In this document: positions 7,009 to 14,611 of the stretch, in pieces | Numbering within the stretch: the stretch's first letter is position 1 | Layout of the letters: each line of letters starts with the position of its first letter | Assembly: GCA_016295005.1 (NCBI GenBank) | Contig: JAEDMA010000025.1 | Coordinates: forward strand, 1-15,311 | DNA: 15,311 nt | Source of the DNA: Christensenellaceae bacterium | GTDB taxonomy: Bacteria > Bacillota > Clostridia > Christensenellales > Borkfalkiaceae | Direction: 5' to 3' | The notes under the pieces: generated by a model | The model's database searches: none | Seen by the model: the letters and a program-made list of their open reading frames with translations, nothing else | Told to the model about the DNA's origin: nothing | Made by a program: the position numbers and the translations under genes

Positions 7009-8487
7009 TTATAGGAGAATGCAGATAATGCCGCCGCGGTTTTCGTTCACTATTCTCGTCAACGTTTTACGGAGTTTGCCGCAAGTTTCCTTCGGCAGTC
7101 CGTTTATTTTATCGGATAAACTATCGCCCACCATATCGTGCAGCGATTTACCGAACATGTCGGTATTCCACATTTCGGACGGATTGTCTTCAAATCGTTT
7201 CATAAGGCTGTTTACCATTTCCTCGCCCTGTTTTTCCGAACCGACGATAGGCGAAACCTCCGCAGAAACGTCAACTTTCATAATATGAAGACTCGGTGCG
7301 CTCGCTTTAAGTTTTAAACCGTATCTTCCGCCTTTTTTAACAAGCAACGGGTCTTCGAGGTTCATATCTTCTACTGTCGGCATTACGACGCCGTATCCCG
7401 TATCCTCTGCTTGTTTCAACGCGTCTTTCACTTTTTCGTACTTTCTCTTTTCCGCGGAGAAAGTCTTTATAAAATACATAAGTTCGTAATCGTTGTTTAT
7501 CACGTCGCCCGTTTCTTCGGACAATACTTTATAGAATAATCCGTCTTTCGCTTTAATTTCGCATTCTACCGTGCCTTTGTCGAGTTTTATTTCGGATAAC
7601 GTAATAGGTTCGTATTTATCGCTTTCCGAAAACAATCCGTTTAATTCGGGATAATCGCACATTTTGCTTATGTTTTCGGTTGCCCCCTTTACTTCGTCAA
7701 GGATTTCTTTTATAATCGGACTTTCCGCAGGCAGCGCGCAAAGCCATCTCGGAATGTTTACGTTGATTCCGAGCATCGGGAATTGATAAAGCAATCTTTC
7801 CATAACGTCGCCGATTGATTTTTCGTCGATTTCGAGAGCGTTAAGAGGTATTACGGGTACGCCGTAAACTTCTTCCATTTCTTTGCAAAGAGAAACAGTT
7901 TCGTCTGCGGACGGATTTTTACAGTTTAACACCACGACGAAAGGTTTATTCAATTCTTTTAGTTCATTAACTATCCGTTCTTCGCATTTACGATAATTTT
8001 CACGAGGAATTTCCGTAAAACTACCGTCGGTCGTTACGACTATCCCTATCGTCGAATATTCTTTTATTACTTTTCTCGTACCGATTTCGGCGGCTTTTTC
8101 GAAAGGAATATCTTCGTCGCTCCACGGAGTTTTTACCAAGCGCGGCTTTCCTTCTTCCAGATGCCCGTTTGCTCCGTCAACCATATACCCTACGCAATCC
8201 ACGAGTCTTACGTTTGCGCTCGTTTTATTTTTAAATTGTACTTTTACGGCATTCGCGGGAATAAACTTCGGCTGCGTCGTCATAACCGTTTTCCCTTCCG
8301 CCGATTGCGGCATTTCGTCGGTTGCGATTTGCTTATGAAGTTTATTGCTTATGTTAGGCATTATCGCTTTTTCCATAAACTTACTTATAAAAGTTGATTT
8401 ACCCGTTCTTACGGGACCTACCACCCCGATATAGATATCCCCTTCCGTCCGGCGCGAAATATCTTTATAAATGTCGTATTTTTCCAT
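7009..8487 (-). CDS. spoIVA: Stage IV sporulation protein A
   Basis: The product has 492 residues, the same length as Bacillus subtilis SpoIVA. It opens with the family start and a Walker A GPVRTGKST (24-32) with Lys 30. The sensor threonines T70/T71 and the Walker B Asp 97 (LVDCVGY) fall at the same numbers as in B. subtilis. SpoIVA is a cytoskeletal ATPase of the mother cell; it polymerises on the forespore surface as the basement layer of the spore coat. The C-terminus (GGIICILL) fits the hydrophobic end needed for its placement on the forespore. A strong GGGAGG site precedes the ATG. The gene follows plsY by 75 bp and appears to have its own sigma-E-type promoter. This gene marks the organism as an endospore former, or a recent descendant of one. 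Confidence 0.97.
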   Translation of the reverse strand: MEKYDIYKDISRRTEGDIYIGVVGPVRTGKSTFISKFMEKAIMPNISNKLHKQIATDEMPQSAEGKTVMTTQPKFIPANAVKVQFKNKTSANVRLVDCVGYMVDGANGHLEEGKPRLVKTPWSDEDIPFEKAAEIGTRKVIKEYSTIGIVVTTDGSFTEIPRENYRKCEERIVNELKELNKPFVVVLNCKNPSADETVSLCKEMEEVYGVPVIPLNALEIDEKSIGDVMERLLYQFPMLGINVNIPRWLCALPAESPIIKEILDEVKGATENISKMCDYPELNGLFSESDKYEPITLSEIKLDKGTVECEIKAKDGLFYKVLSEETGDVINNDYELMYFIKTFSAEKRKYEKVKDALKQAEDTGYGVVMPTVEDMNLEDPLLVKKGGRYGLKLKASAPSLHIMKVDVSAEVSPIVGSEKQGEEMVNSLMKRFEDNPSEMWNTDMFGKSLHDMVGDSLSDKINGLPKETCGKLRKTLTRIVNENRGGIICILL

Positions 8488-8514
8488 AAAAAACCTCCCA
8501 CAGATTACAAAACT

Positions 8515-8542
8515 AATATATGAGAGGTTATTTTTTTTATGA
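8515..8542 (-). promoter_or_regulatory. Candidate sigma-E promoter of spoIVA
   Basis: The minus strand has TCATAAA (8536-8542), a 13-bp spacer and CATATATT (8515-8522), 27 bp upstream of the spoIVA ATG. The -10 matches the mother-cell sigma-E consensus CATACAnT at all but one defined position, and the ATA core of the -35 is present. B. subtilis spoIVA is known to depend on sigma-E. The AT-rich context adds some chance of coincidence. Confidence 0.55.
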
Positions 8543-8562
8543 AATTTTTTTTATTTTTTATG

Positions 8563-9312
8563 TCACTGTTTATTTTCTTCTTTCTTTTGCAGTTTTTCCG
8601 CTCGTCTTTTTACGACCATGCTTTTTATGGAAGTCGGATGCTCATCGCCCGATAACATTCTCTCGATATTCTTTCTGTGAGCAAACCATGTAAACAAGCA
8701 AATTGAAAATATAAGCATATTTACTATTATGCACAATATCACGTTTATATCAGACGCGCTTTGCGCATAAGTCAAATACAGTCTGATGCTTCCGCCTATA
8801 GCCGGCGGCGTTATTGCGATAAACGAACCCATTGCGCCGAATTCGGTGATATAAATAAAAACTGCCGCCGCAATAAGAGCCATAACGTTGACCATTCCCC
8901 ATTGCCATCCGTGAACGAATTCACAGACAAGAAAAACACCTATCGTGGAAGCAATGCCCTTTCCGCCCTTAAATTTAAACGCCGCGGGATAAATATGTCC
9001 TAAAACGACGCACAATCCGCTTAAATATATCGCAAGATCCGAAACGTAAAAATCCGACCCCTTAAATGTTTTACCCGATAAAACAAGGTAGGAAACAAGA
9101 GTCGGCAAAACGCCTTTTAAAATATCGAGAAAGAAAGTAAGCAAACCGAATTTCAGCCCGAAATTCCTGCTCATGTTAAGAGTACCGGGGTTTCCGCTAC
9201 CCATTTTGGTTATGTCTTTATGTCTTAATCCTGATATAATTCTTGCCCAGTTTACGTTACCGAAAGCGTAACTCAAAACGGCAATTATAATCAGCAAAAC
9301 CGCGTTACTCAT
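8563..9312 (-). CDS. plsY: Acyl-phosphate:glycerol-3-phosphate acyltransferase PlsY
   Basis: The enzyme transfers an acyl group from acyl-phosphate to glycerol-3-phosphate, the first step of phospholipid synthesis, in the plasma membrane. Its motifs are present in order: GSGNPGTLN (38-46), GHIYPAAFKFKGGKG (105-119) and a C-terminal AHRKNIERMLSGDE (211-224). Several hydrophobic helices fit the family's multi-span topology. At 249 residues it is longer than typical PlsY proteins of about 190-215. Part of the extra length is a Lys/Glu-rich tail after about residue 224. The first motif is a variant, NPGTLN instead of the common NxGATN. The ATG overlaps the end of der by 8 bp, pointing to translational coupling. 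In many Clostridia gpsA, which makes its substrate, lies next to plsY; here spoIVA follows directly. Confidence 0.93.
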   Translation of the reverse strand: MSNAVLLIIIAVLSYAFGNVNWARIISGLRHKDITKMGSGNPGTLNMSRNFGLKFGLLTFFLDILKGVLPTLVSYLVLSGKTFKGSDFYVSDLAIYLSGLCVVLGHIYPAAFKFKGGKGIASTIGVFLVCEFVHGWQWGMVNVMALIAAAVFIYITEFGAMGSFIAITPPAIGGSIRLYLTYAQSASDINVILCIIVNMLIFSICLFTWFAHRKNIERMLSGDEHPTSIKSMVVKRRAEKLQKKEENKQ

Positions 9313-10621
9313 CTGAATCGTTTGCCCTTACCGATAATTTAATCGGCGTACCCGAAAAATCGTACGCCCTTCTCAAACAATTTTCAAGATACCTTCTGTA
9401 AGAAAAATGCATAAGTCCGGTATCGTTTACAAAAAAGATAAACGAAGGCGGATTGACGTCGTTTTCCGTAACGTACATTATTTTTAATCTTCTGCCGTTA
9501 TATGAAGGCGGTTCGCTGATCCTTACGCAATCCAAAATCAAATCGTTGAGTTGACCGGTAGAAACCCTGCGCCTTGAATTATTAAAAACCGTTTCGGCTA
9601 TATCCAGGACTTTATCCGTTCGCTGACCCGTCTTTGCCGAAATATATACCGATTTAAAGTAATCCATAAATTTAAGCGCTTCGGAAAGATCCGCATTAAA
9701 TTTGTTTACGGTGTTGGTGTCTTTTTCGATAAGATCCCACTTATTCATAACGATAACGGAAGGCTTTCCCTGTTCGTGAACGTAACCGCAAATTTTAACG
9801 TCCTGCTCGGTAATGCCTTGTTCGGCATCGATAACAATAAGGCAGACGTCCGCTCTTCTTATCGCTCCCAACGCTCTTAAAACGCTGTAATATTCGAGGT
9901 CTTCTTCAACGCTTTTCTTTTTTCTGATACCTGCGGTATCGATAAGCATATAATCTTTGTCTTTATACTTAAAAGGCGTATCGATTGCGTCTCTCGTAGT
10001 ACCTGCTATGTCTGACACAATCGTCCTATCAAACCCCAGTAGTTTATTACATAAACTCGATTTCCCCGCATTAGGTTTTCCGACTACGGCGAGTTTTATG
10101 TATTCATCGTCGTTTTTTTCTCCCGTATCGTTGAAATGTGACACAACCTCATCTAAAAGATCGCCTATACCCGTACCGTGCTCAGCCGAAATACCGAAAG
10201 GTTCCCCCAACCCCAGATTATAAAAATCATAAAGTTTTTCGGGGTCGTAATTATCAAGTTTGTTTACTGCAAGAACTATCGGTTTACCAGATTTGCGAAG
10301 TTTCATCGCCACGTCTTCGTCGCCGGAGTTAAGCCCCGTTTTAACATCGGTAAACAATATAATCACGTCTGCCGTTTCAATCGCGATTTCTGCTTGTTTT
10401 TGAATATGCATCCACATTTCGTCGGTAGATTTTAATTCTAACCCGCCGGTATCGACAAGCGTAAAATAATGCCCGCACCATTCCGCATCGGCATACAAAC
10501 GATCTCTCGTTACGCCGGGAAAGTTTTCCACTATGGAAATTTTCTTTCCGACAACTTTATTGAAAAACGTAGACTTGCCTACGTTCGGTCTGCCTACAAC
10601 GGCAACCAAGGGTTTTGCCAT
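9305..10621 (-). CDS. der: Ribosome-assembly GTPase Der (EngA)
   Basis: This 438-residue protein shows the tandem GTPase pattern unique to Der. Domain 1 has GRPNVGKST (10-18), DTGG (57-60) and NKLD (120-123). Domain 2 has GKPNAGKSS (181-189), DTAG (228-231) and NKWD (293-296). A KH-like domain follows from about residue 350 to the end. The length equals that of typical Der proteins (about 436-490). Der acts in the cytoplasm in late assembly of the 50S ribosomal subunit and is usually essential. The ATG follows AGGAGAG. It lies 17 bp after the small membrane protein gene and overlaps plsY, so it belongs to the long operon. No key residue is missing. Confidence 0.98.
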   Translation of the reverse strand: MAKPLVAVVGRPNVGKSTFFNKVVGKKISIVENFPGVTRDRLYADAEWCGHYFTLVDTGGLELKSTDEMWMHIQKQAEIAIETADVIILFTDVKTGLNSGDEDVAMKLRKSGKPIVLAVNKLDNYDPEKLYDFYNLGLGEPFGISAEHGTGIGDLLDEVVSHFNDTGEKNDDEYIKLAVVGKPNAGKSSLCNKLLGFDRTIVSDIAGTTRDAIDTPFKYKDKDYMLIDTAGIRKKKSVEEDLEYYSVLRALGAIRRADVCLIVIDAEQGITEQDVKICGYVHEQGKPSVIVMNKWDLIEKDTNTVNKFNADLSEALKFMDYFKSVYISAKTGQRTDKVLDIAETVFNNSRRRVSTGQLNDLILDCVRISEPPSYNGRRLKIMYVTENDVNPPSFIFFVNDTGLMHFSYRRYLENCLRRAYDFSGTPIKLSVRANDSDE

Positions 10622-10638
10622 TACAATTCTCTCCTAAG

Positions 10639-10935
10639 TTAAATCCAAGCAAGTACTATTCCGATTGCAAAAACGACGATTGCGACCGCATAAACGATTT
10701 TCCAACCTTTTTTCAGGGGTTTTACAAACGCATATGCGGTTACGCCGATAACGATTAACAACAATAAGTCTTTAATCGTGTCTAAAATCGTAAAAAAAGG
10801 ACCTGAAACGTCTACCCCGATAGCGGGAAGTAAACGTCTTATAACAATCAACACGGCCGCTATTATAAGTACGATAAAAGAAAACAGATTCATCCAACCC
10901 TTTTTGGTCCCCAAATTGTTATTGTCTTTACTCAT
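10639..10935 (-). CDS. Small membrane protein of unknown function
   Basis: I do not recognise this 98-residue protein. After a polar start (MSKDNNNLGTKKGW) it has three hydrophobic segments, at about 17-32, 46-70 and 79-97. An Arg-Arg pair follows the first, and a basic turn (KPLKKGWK) joins the last two. It ends right after the third helix, so nearly all of it is buried in the membrane; there is no signal-peptide cleavage pattern or catalytic motif. It sits 16 bp after the pseudouridine synthase gene and 17 bp before der, behind a good AAGGAG site, so it is very probably translated as part of the operon. Both neighbours act on ribosomes, yet this protein is a membrane component, so context does not give its role. 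Confidence 0.8.
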   Translation of the reverse strand: MSKDNNNLGTKKGWMNLFSFIVLIIAAVLIVIRRLLPAIGVDVSGPFFTILDTIKDLLLLIVIGVTAYAFVKPLKKGWKIVYAVAIVVFAIGIVLAWI

Positions 10936-10951
10936 TAAAGTTTCTCCTTAT

Positions 10952-11860
10952 TTATATTTCTTTTAATTTATTCAGCACTTTGACGAAATAATCGGGCAAC
11001 GGCGCCGTAAACGTCATTTTCTCGCCCGTTCTCGGATGAACGAAAGTCAATTCTTTCGCATGCAAAAGTTGACCGTTTAACTTAAATTTGCCGTTTTTAT
11101 GCCCGTATTCGGGGTCCCCGACCACAGGATGTCCGATATATTTAGCGTGAACCCTTATCTGGTGAGTCCTCCCCGTACGCAACGAAAATTCGCACAGAGT
11201 ATAATTCTGATATCTTTTTATCACTTTATAGTCGGTTATCGCTTCTCTGCCGAAAGCCGTAACCGCCATTTTCGTTCTGTCCTTATTATCTCTTCCGATA
11301 AAAGTTCTTATCGTTCCCTTATCCTCTTTTACGTTTCCGTCTAAAAGAGCAAGATATATTCTTCTGCACGTTTTATCCTGCAACTGCGCGGCAAGTTTTA
11401 AGTGCGCGTTATCGTTTTTCGCAACAACCAGTAACCCCGACGTGTTTTTATCGATTCTATGTACTATTCCCGGTCTTATAACGCCGTTTATACCGGACAA
11501 ACTGTCCAGATGATATAGCAAGGCGTTTACAAGGGTACTTCCTTTCGTTCCGTTTCCCGCATGAACTATCATTCCTTGCGGCTTATTTATTACCGCAACG
11601 TCTTCGTCCTGATACACGACGTCGATAGGAATATTCTCGGGCGATAAATCCAATTCTTTATTGTCGGGAACGTAAACGCTTACTAAATCGTTTATTTTCA
11701 AAATTTTATTTGCTTTAACGATTCCGTCGTTAACGGTAACCTCCCCGTCGTCACATAATTTTTTTATTCTCGAACGAGTAAAACCCGTCGCCTCCGACAA
11801 AAAAACGTCAACACGATTCCCCGCGTAGTTATTGTTTATCTGATAATTCTTTTTTTCCAT
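10952..11860 (-). CDS. RluA/RluD-family 23S rRNA pseudouridine synthase
   Basis: Counting from the ATG at 11860 the protein has 302 residues, usual for the RluD group. An S4 RNA-binding domain (about 12-60, with TRSRIKKLCDDGEVTVN) precedes the catalytic domain. The active site reads GIVHRIDKNTSGLLVVAKN, whose Asp (137) is the catalytic residue; the motif is more often HRLDKDTSG, with Asn here at a non-catalytic spot. Later family blocks GRTHQIRVH and HPVVGDPEYG are intact. It converts specific uridines in 23S rRNA to pseudouridine; the precise sites cannot be read. An in-frame TTG lies 9 bases upstream at 11869; the ATG is preferred, although its ribosome site (GGAAAA) is weak. The start overlaps lspA by 32 bp, and lspA-rluD adjacency is also seen in B. 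subtilis. Confidence 0.94.
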   Translation of the reverse strand: MEKKNYQINNNYAGNRVDVFLSEATGFTRSRIKKLCDDGEVTVNDGIVKANKILKINDLVSVYVPDNKELDLSPENIPIDVVYQDEDVAVINKPQGMIVHAGNGTKGSTLVNALLYHLDSLSGINGVIRPGIVHRIDKNTSGLLVVAKNDNAHLKLAAQLQDKTCRRIYLALLDGNVKEDKGTIRTFIGRDNKDRTKMAVTAFGREAITDYKVIKRYQNYTLCEFSLRTGRTHQIRVHAKYIGHPVVGDPEYGHKNGKFKLNGQLLHAKELTFVHPRTGEKMTFTAPLPDYFVKVLNKLKEI

Positions 11861-12380
11861 TTTTTCCAAACAATGCGCTGTCGTCTAAAAACAGATAATA
11901 TATCATAAGCATTGCAACGCCTACGCACAAAAAAGTATCCGCCATATTGAATGTAGGAAATACGTAAGTGCCGAACGTGAAACTTAAAAAATCGGTTACG
12001 GCGCCGAACGCTATTCTGTCGATAAAATTACCGATCATGCCGCCGATAATGAACGACAAAGCGTATTTTAGCCATTTTTTATCTTTTATAACCGCAAAAA
12101 CGTAATATGCCATAAAAGAGGGTAATGCAATTAAAGTTAAAATCTTAAAAAAAGTCTGCCCCCATTCTTTATCGGCAAACAAACTCCACGCAGCTCCCTT
12201 GTTTAAACTGCGCGTTATTTCGAAAAAGCCTTCTATAACAGTCGTCCCTCGCCAACCTTCGGCGTAAATTCTCTCTATATACGCTTTAGTAACACGGTCT
12301 ATAACAATCGTGGCGATAAGCACGATAATCGGTATAATTTCCGATACTATTCGTCTTCCATTAAGCCGAGTTCCTTGCAT
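11829..12380 (-). CDS. lspA: Lipoprotein signal peptidase (signal peptidase II)
   Basis: The 183-residue protein has the LspA signature: DRVTK (28-32), NKGAAWSL (60-67), GGMIGNFIDRI (113-123) with catalytic Asp 121, and FNMAD (144-148) with catalytic Asp 148. Four hydrophobic segments (about 12-28, 78-97, 105-120 and 149-165) match its four-helix fold. It cleaves the signal peptide of lipid-modified prolipoproteins in the plasma membrane. The tail after 165 is polar and somewhat long. The ATG has a strong GGAGG with 5-base spacing and lies inside the end of the preceding coiled-coil gene (34-bp overlap); its own end overlaps the pseudouridine synthase gene. These overlaps show a tightly coupled operon. 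Confidence 0.96.
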   Translation of the reverse strand: MQGTRLNGRRIVSEIIPIIVLIATIVIDRVTKAYIERIYAEGWRGTTVIEGFFEITRSLNKGAAWSLFADKEWGQTFFKILTLIALPSFMAYYVFAVIKDKKWLKYALSFIIGGMIGNFIDRIAFGAVTDFLSFTFGTYVFPTFNMADTFLCVGVAMLMIYYLFLDDSALFGKNGKKELSDKQ

Positions 12381-12928
12381 AAGTCCTCCAATTTAAGTTC
12401 GCCCGGGTTTAACACTTCCTCGAGATTAAACCCGTTATCGCCGGTCGCGGAAATATAATCGTTTATACGTTCTTGCGGATTAAACTCTCTTTCTTCGCCT
12501 GAAAGCAACTCGTCTGCCTTAAGAATCGCTTGCGTCGGCGAACTGTTCCCGAAAAGCCCGTTTACCTTTTCAACCAACGCCTCTCTTTCATTCAAAGCGG
12601 GATAAAACGGATATTTTTCTTTAAGATACCCGAAATAAGACTTCCATTTTGCCGAAAATTTTTTAAGTTTTTCTTCTTCCAGATAATACTTTAAATCGGT
12701 TTCTTTTTGCATCGCGTCGGCATACGCGCGCGCGTCTTCCAAAGACTTATTGATAAGAGATTCTTTTTGTTTGTAGGAAAAAAGTTCGGCTTCCGCCAAC
12801 GATTTTTCTTTTTTAATCGCTTCCAGTTTAAAAATCAAATCGTCGATTTTTTCATTGCTTTCCGATTTGTATTCTTTAAGAAGTTCCAAAACCTCTTCTT
12901 TCTTATACTTTTTTTTAGTTAATTCCAA
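12347..12928 (-). CDS. Coiled-coil protein of unknown function, possibly DivIVA-like
   Basis: I do not recognise a family for this 193-residue protein. Residues 1-95 are almost entirely charged helix (KKKYKKEEVLELLKEYKSE and onward), with heptad-like spacing of Leu/Ile/Ala, consistent with a coiled coil. The second half is less regular and ends in an acidic segment, NPGELKLEDLCKELGLMEDE, that looks like a short docking helix. No signal peptide or membrane span is present. The start is a TTG at 12928 with AGG seven bases upstream; no ATG occurs in frame until about residue 70. It lies 18 bp after the nicotinate phosphoribosyltransferase gene and overlaps lspA by 34 bp. In B. subtilis divIVA, ileS and ylyA occupy the region upstream of lspA, so a DivIVA-type cell-pole or division role is possible, but the conserved DivIVA N-terminal segment is not evident. 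Confidence 0.82.
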   Translation of the reverse strand: MELTKKKYKKEEVLELLKEYKSESNEKIDDLIFKLEAIKKEKSLAEAELFSYKQKESLINKSLEDARAYADAMQKETDLKYYLEEEKLKKFSAKWKSYFGYLKEKYPFYPALNEREALVEKVNGLFGNSSPTQAILKADELLSGEEREFNPQERINDYISATGDNGFNLEEVLNPGELKLEDLCKELGLMEDE

Positions 12929-12946
12929 AATTAACCTGCCATATTA

Positions 12947-14392
12947 TTATTTTTTTATGCCGCGCAAACTTTCGAGCATACTCTTTTTTAGTTCGTACAA
13001 TTTATCGGACAAATCCACCTTAAACAGATGCGGACTGTCAAGACGCTTATATTCATCCCAAAAACTGTCAAGTTCGGATTTCGTATAAGCCTGTATTTCG
13101 GGTAAAGAAGGTCTTTTGTAAACAAGTTTACCATCCTTAAAGATTTCTTCTTGCAAGTATCTTACTTTATAATCGGTAAACTCTATCGTTTTCCACCTAT
13201 ACGTAGGATGAGTAAGCAAAAGAGGTTTACTTTCGTCTACCTTTTCTTCGCTTCTTAAAACAATACAGTCCGCTTCGGCTTTACCCGACTTTTTGTCGTA
13301 CACCCTGTAAATATTTTTAAACCCGGGATTCGTGATTTTCGCTTCGTTGTCGGAAACTTTAATTTTCGGAATTTCTTTTCCGTTTTCATAAACTGCGGAA
13401 AGTTTATACACGCCGCCGAGAGCCGGCATATCAGCGCTTGTTATAAGTTTGGTTCCGACGCCCCAGAAATCTATGCAAGCGCCTTGGTTTTTTAACGACT
13501 CTATCAAATATTCGTCAAGATCTCCCGAAGCGCAAATTTTTGCATCGGGATACCCTGCGTCGTCAAGCATTTTTCTTGCCTTTTTGCTTAAATAAGCAAG
13601 ATCGCCCGAATCAAGCCTTATTCCTTTAGGCTTATACCCTTCTTTTTTAAGAACGTCGAAAACCTTAATGGCGTTAGGCACGCCGCTTTTTAACGTATCG
13701 TAAGTATCGACAAGCAACAACGCGTTATCGGGATATATTTTCGCATATTCAAGAAACGCGGTATATTCGTCCTTAAAATTCATCACCCAGCTGTGAGCGT
13801 GTGTTCCCGAAACGGGTATTCCGAACATTTTACCGGCAAGAACGTTTGACGTCGAAGCGCATCCGCCGATAACAGCTGCTCTTGCGCCGTATATGCCGGC
13901 GTCCGGAGCCTGCGCTCTTCTGAGTCCGAATTCCATAATCGTATCGCCCTTTGCGGCATAACAAACCTTTGCGGCCTTAGAAGCAATCAACGTTTCGAAG
14001 TTTACGATATTAAGAATCGCGGTTTCTATAAGTTGCGCCTCCATTACAGGCGCTTTTACCGTTAAAATCGGCTCTCCCGGGAAAACCATGGTTCCTTCCG
14101 GAACGGCGTAAATATCGCCCGAAAAAGAAAAGTTTCCTAAATAGTCCAAAAATTCTTTATCAAACGAATTAAGACTTTCAAGGTACTTTATGTCTTCTTC
14201 ATCGAAATGCAGATTCAATATGTAATCGATTACCTGATCGAGTCCGCAGGCAAGCGAGTACGTTATAATTCCGTTTTGTCTGAAAAACACGTCAAAAACA
14301 GCCACTTCATCCTTTCTACCGTGACGAAGATACCCGTTCATCATGGTTAGTTCGTAAAAGTCTGTAAGAAGGGAAAGATTTTTGCTATCCAT
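12947..14392 (-). CDS. pncB: Nicotinate phosphoribosyltransferase
   Basis: The enzyme joins nicotinate to PRPP, using ATP, to give nicotinate mononucleotide in the Preiss-Handler route of NAD salvage; it is cytosolic. The 481 residues fit the long bacterial form. Family blocks are TDFYELTM (10-17), GLDQVIDYIL (50-59), EFGLRRAQAPDAG (154-166) and GTHAHSWV (196-203), whose His 200 corresponds to the autophosphorylated histidine, then RLDSGDLAYLSKKARKML and FWGVGTKL. I chose the ATG at 14392 because TAGGAG lies just upstream and the family start (LLTDFYELTM) follows; an in-frame ATG at 14437 would include the promoter. It heads the seven-gene run behind a good promoter. The next gene begins 18 bp after its stop. 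Its link with envelope and ribosome genes is not an obvious pathway link. Confidence 0.95.
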   Translation of the reverse strand: MDSKNLSLLTDFYELTMMNGYLRHGRKDEVAVFDVFFRQNGIITYSLACGLDQVIDYILNLHFDEEDIKYLESLNSFDKEFLDYLGNFSFSGDIYAVPEGTMVFPGEPILTVKAPVMEAQLIETAILNIVNFETLIASKAAKVCYAAKGDTIMEFGLRRAQAPDAGIYGARAAVIGGCASTSNVLAGKMFGIPVSGTHAHSWVMNFKDEYTAFLEYAKIYPDNALLLVDTYDTLKSGVPNAIKVFDVLKKEGYKPKGIRLDSGDLAYLSKKARKMLDDAGYPDAKICASGDLDEYLIESLKNQGACIDFWGVGTKLITSADMPALGGVYKLSAVYENGKEIPKIKVSDNEAKITNPGFKNIYRVYDKKSGKAEADCIVLRSEEKVDESKPLLLTHPTYRWKTIEFTDYKVRYLQEEIFKDGKLVYKRPSLPEIQAYTKSELDSFWDEYKRLDSPHLFKVDLSDKLYELKKSMLESLRGIKK

Positions 14393-14425
14393 ATTTGCTC
14401 CTAAAAACCCTATTATTACAGTTAC

Positions 14426-14454
14426 AGTATAACACATTAATTTTTTTTTGTAAA
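14426..14454 (-). promoter_or_regulatory. Sigma-A promoter for the pncB-to-plsY gene run
   Basis: The minus strand has TTTACA (14449-14454), a 17-bp spacer and TATACT (14426-14431); each box matches the consensus at 5 of 6 positions. The start would fall near 14419, leaving a leader of about 27 bases. The -10 region lies inside the interrupted dyad GTTA-N5-TAAC (14421-14433), which could be an operator. A related CTGTAA direct repeat lies just downstream. I cannot assign a regulator. Confidence 0.75.
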
Positions 14455-14456
14455 CG

Positions 14457-14514
14457 TTATCCGCTCTTTTAAAATAAATTTTCCGCCCGTTAAAAGGCGG
14501 AAATTATCGGATAA
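14457..14514. repeat. Nested inverted repeats with a probable glmM terminator
   Basis: The inner stem pairs TTTCCGCC (14480-14487) with GGCGGAAA (14496-14503) around an 8-base loop. The outer arms TTATCCG (14457-14463) and CGGATAA (14508-14514) are also complementary. A third overlapping dyad, ATTATC-G-GATAAT, spans 14503-14515. On the minus strand the inner hairpin is followed by ATTTATTTT, so it may terminate glmM transcription about 110 bases past the stop, and it lies just upstream of the pncB -35 box. The alternative pairings could make it more than a simple terminator. Confidence 0.6.
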
Positions 14515-14569
14515 TATCCTAATGAAAAATTGATTTTTAATTTTGAATATTTATATAACCATAAGGTTT

Positions 14570-14597
14570 GCCGCAAAAATCGTTCATTTTTCGCGGC
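14570..14597 (-). terminator. Stem-loop 15 bases after the glmM stop
   Basis: On the minus strand GCCGC and AAAAA (with one bulged G) pair with TTTTT and GCGGC around a 7-base loop. Its closeness to the glmM stop suggests a terminator or an mRNA 3' end stabiliser. The bases after it are not a T tract, so termination efficiency is doubtful. The remainder of the gap from 14516 to 14569 is AT-rich with nothing else I can identify. Confidence 0.4.
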
Positions 14598-14611
14598 GCT
14601 GATCCTGATCG

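Noticed and set aside
11861..11869. TTG start of the pseudouridine synthase at 11869
   Set aside because: An ATG lies three codons later and the extra residues are not conserved; TTG use cannot be excluded but is less likely.
14393..14437. A 15-residue N-terminal extension of the nicotinate phosphoribosyltransferase
   Set aside because: It would translate through the -10 box of the promoter; the ATG at 14392 has a good ribosome site and the conserved start.
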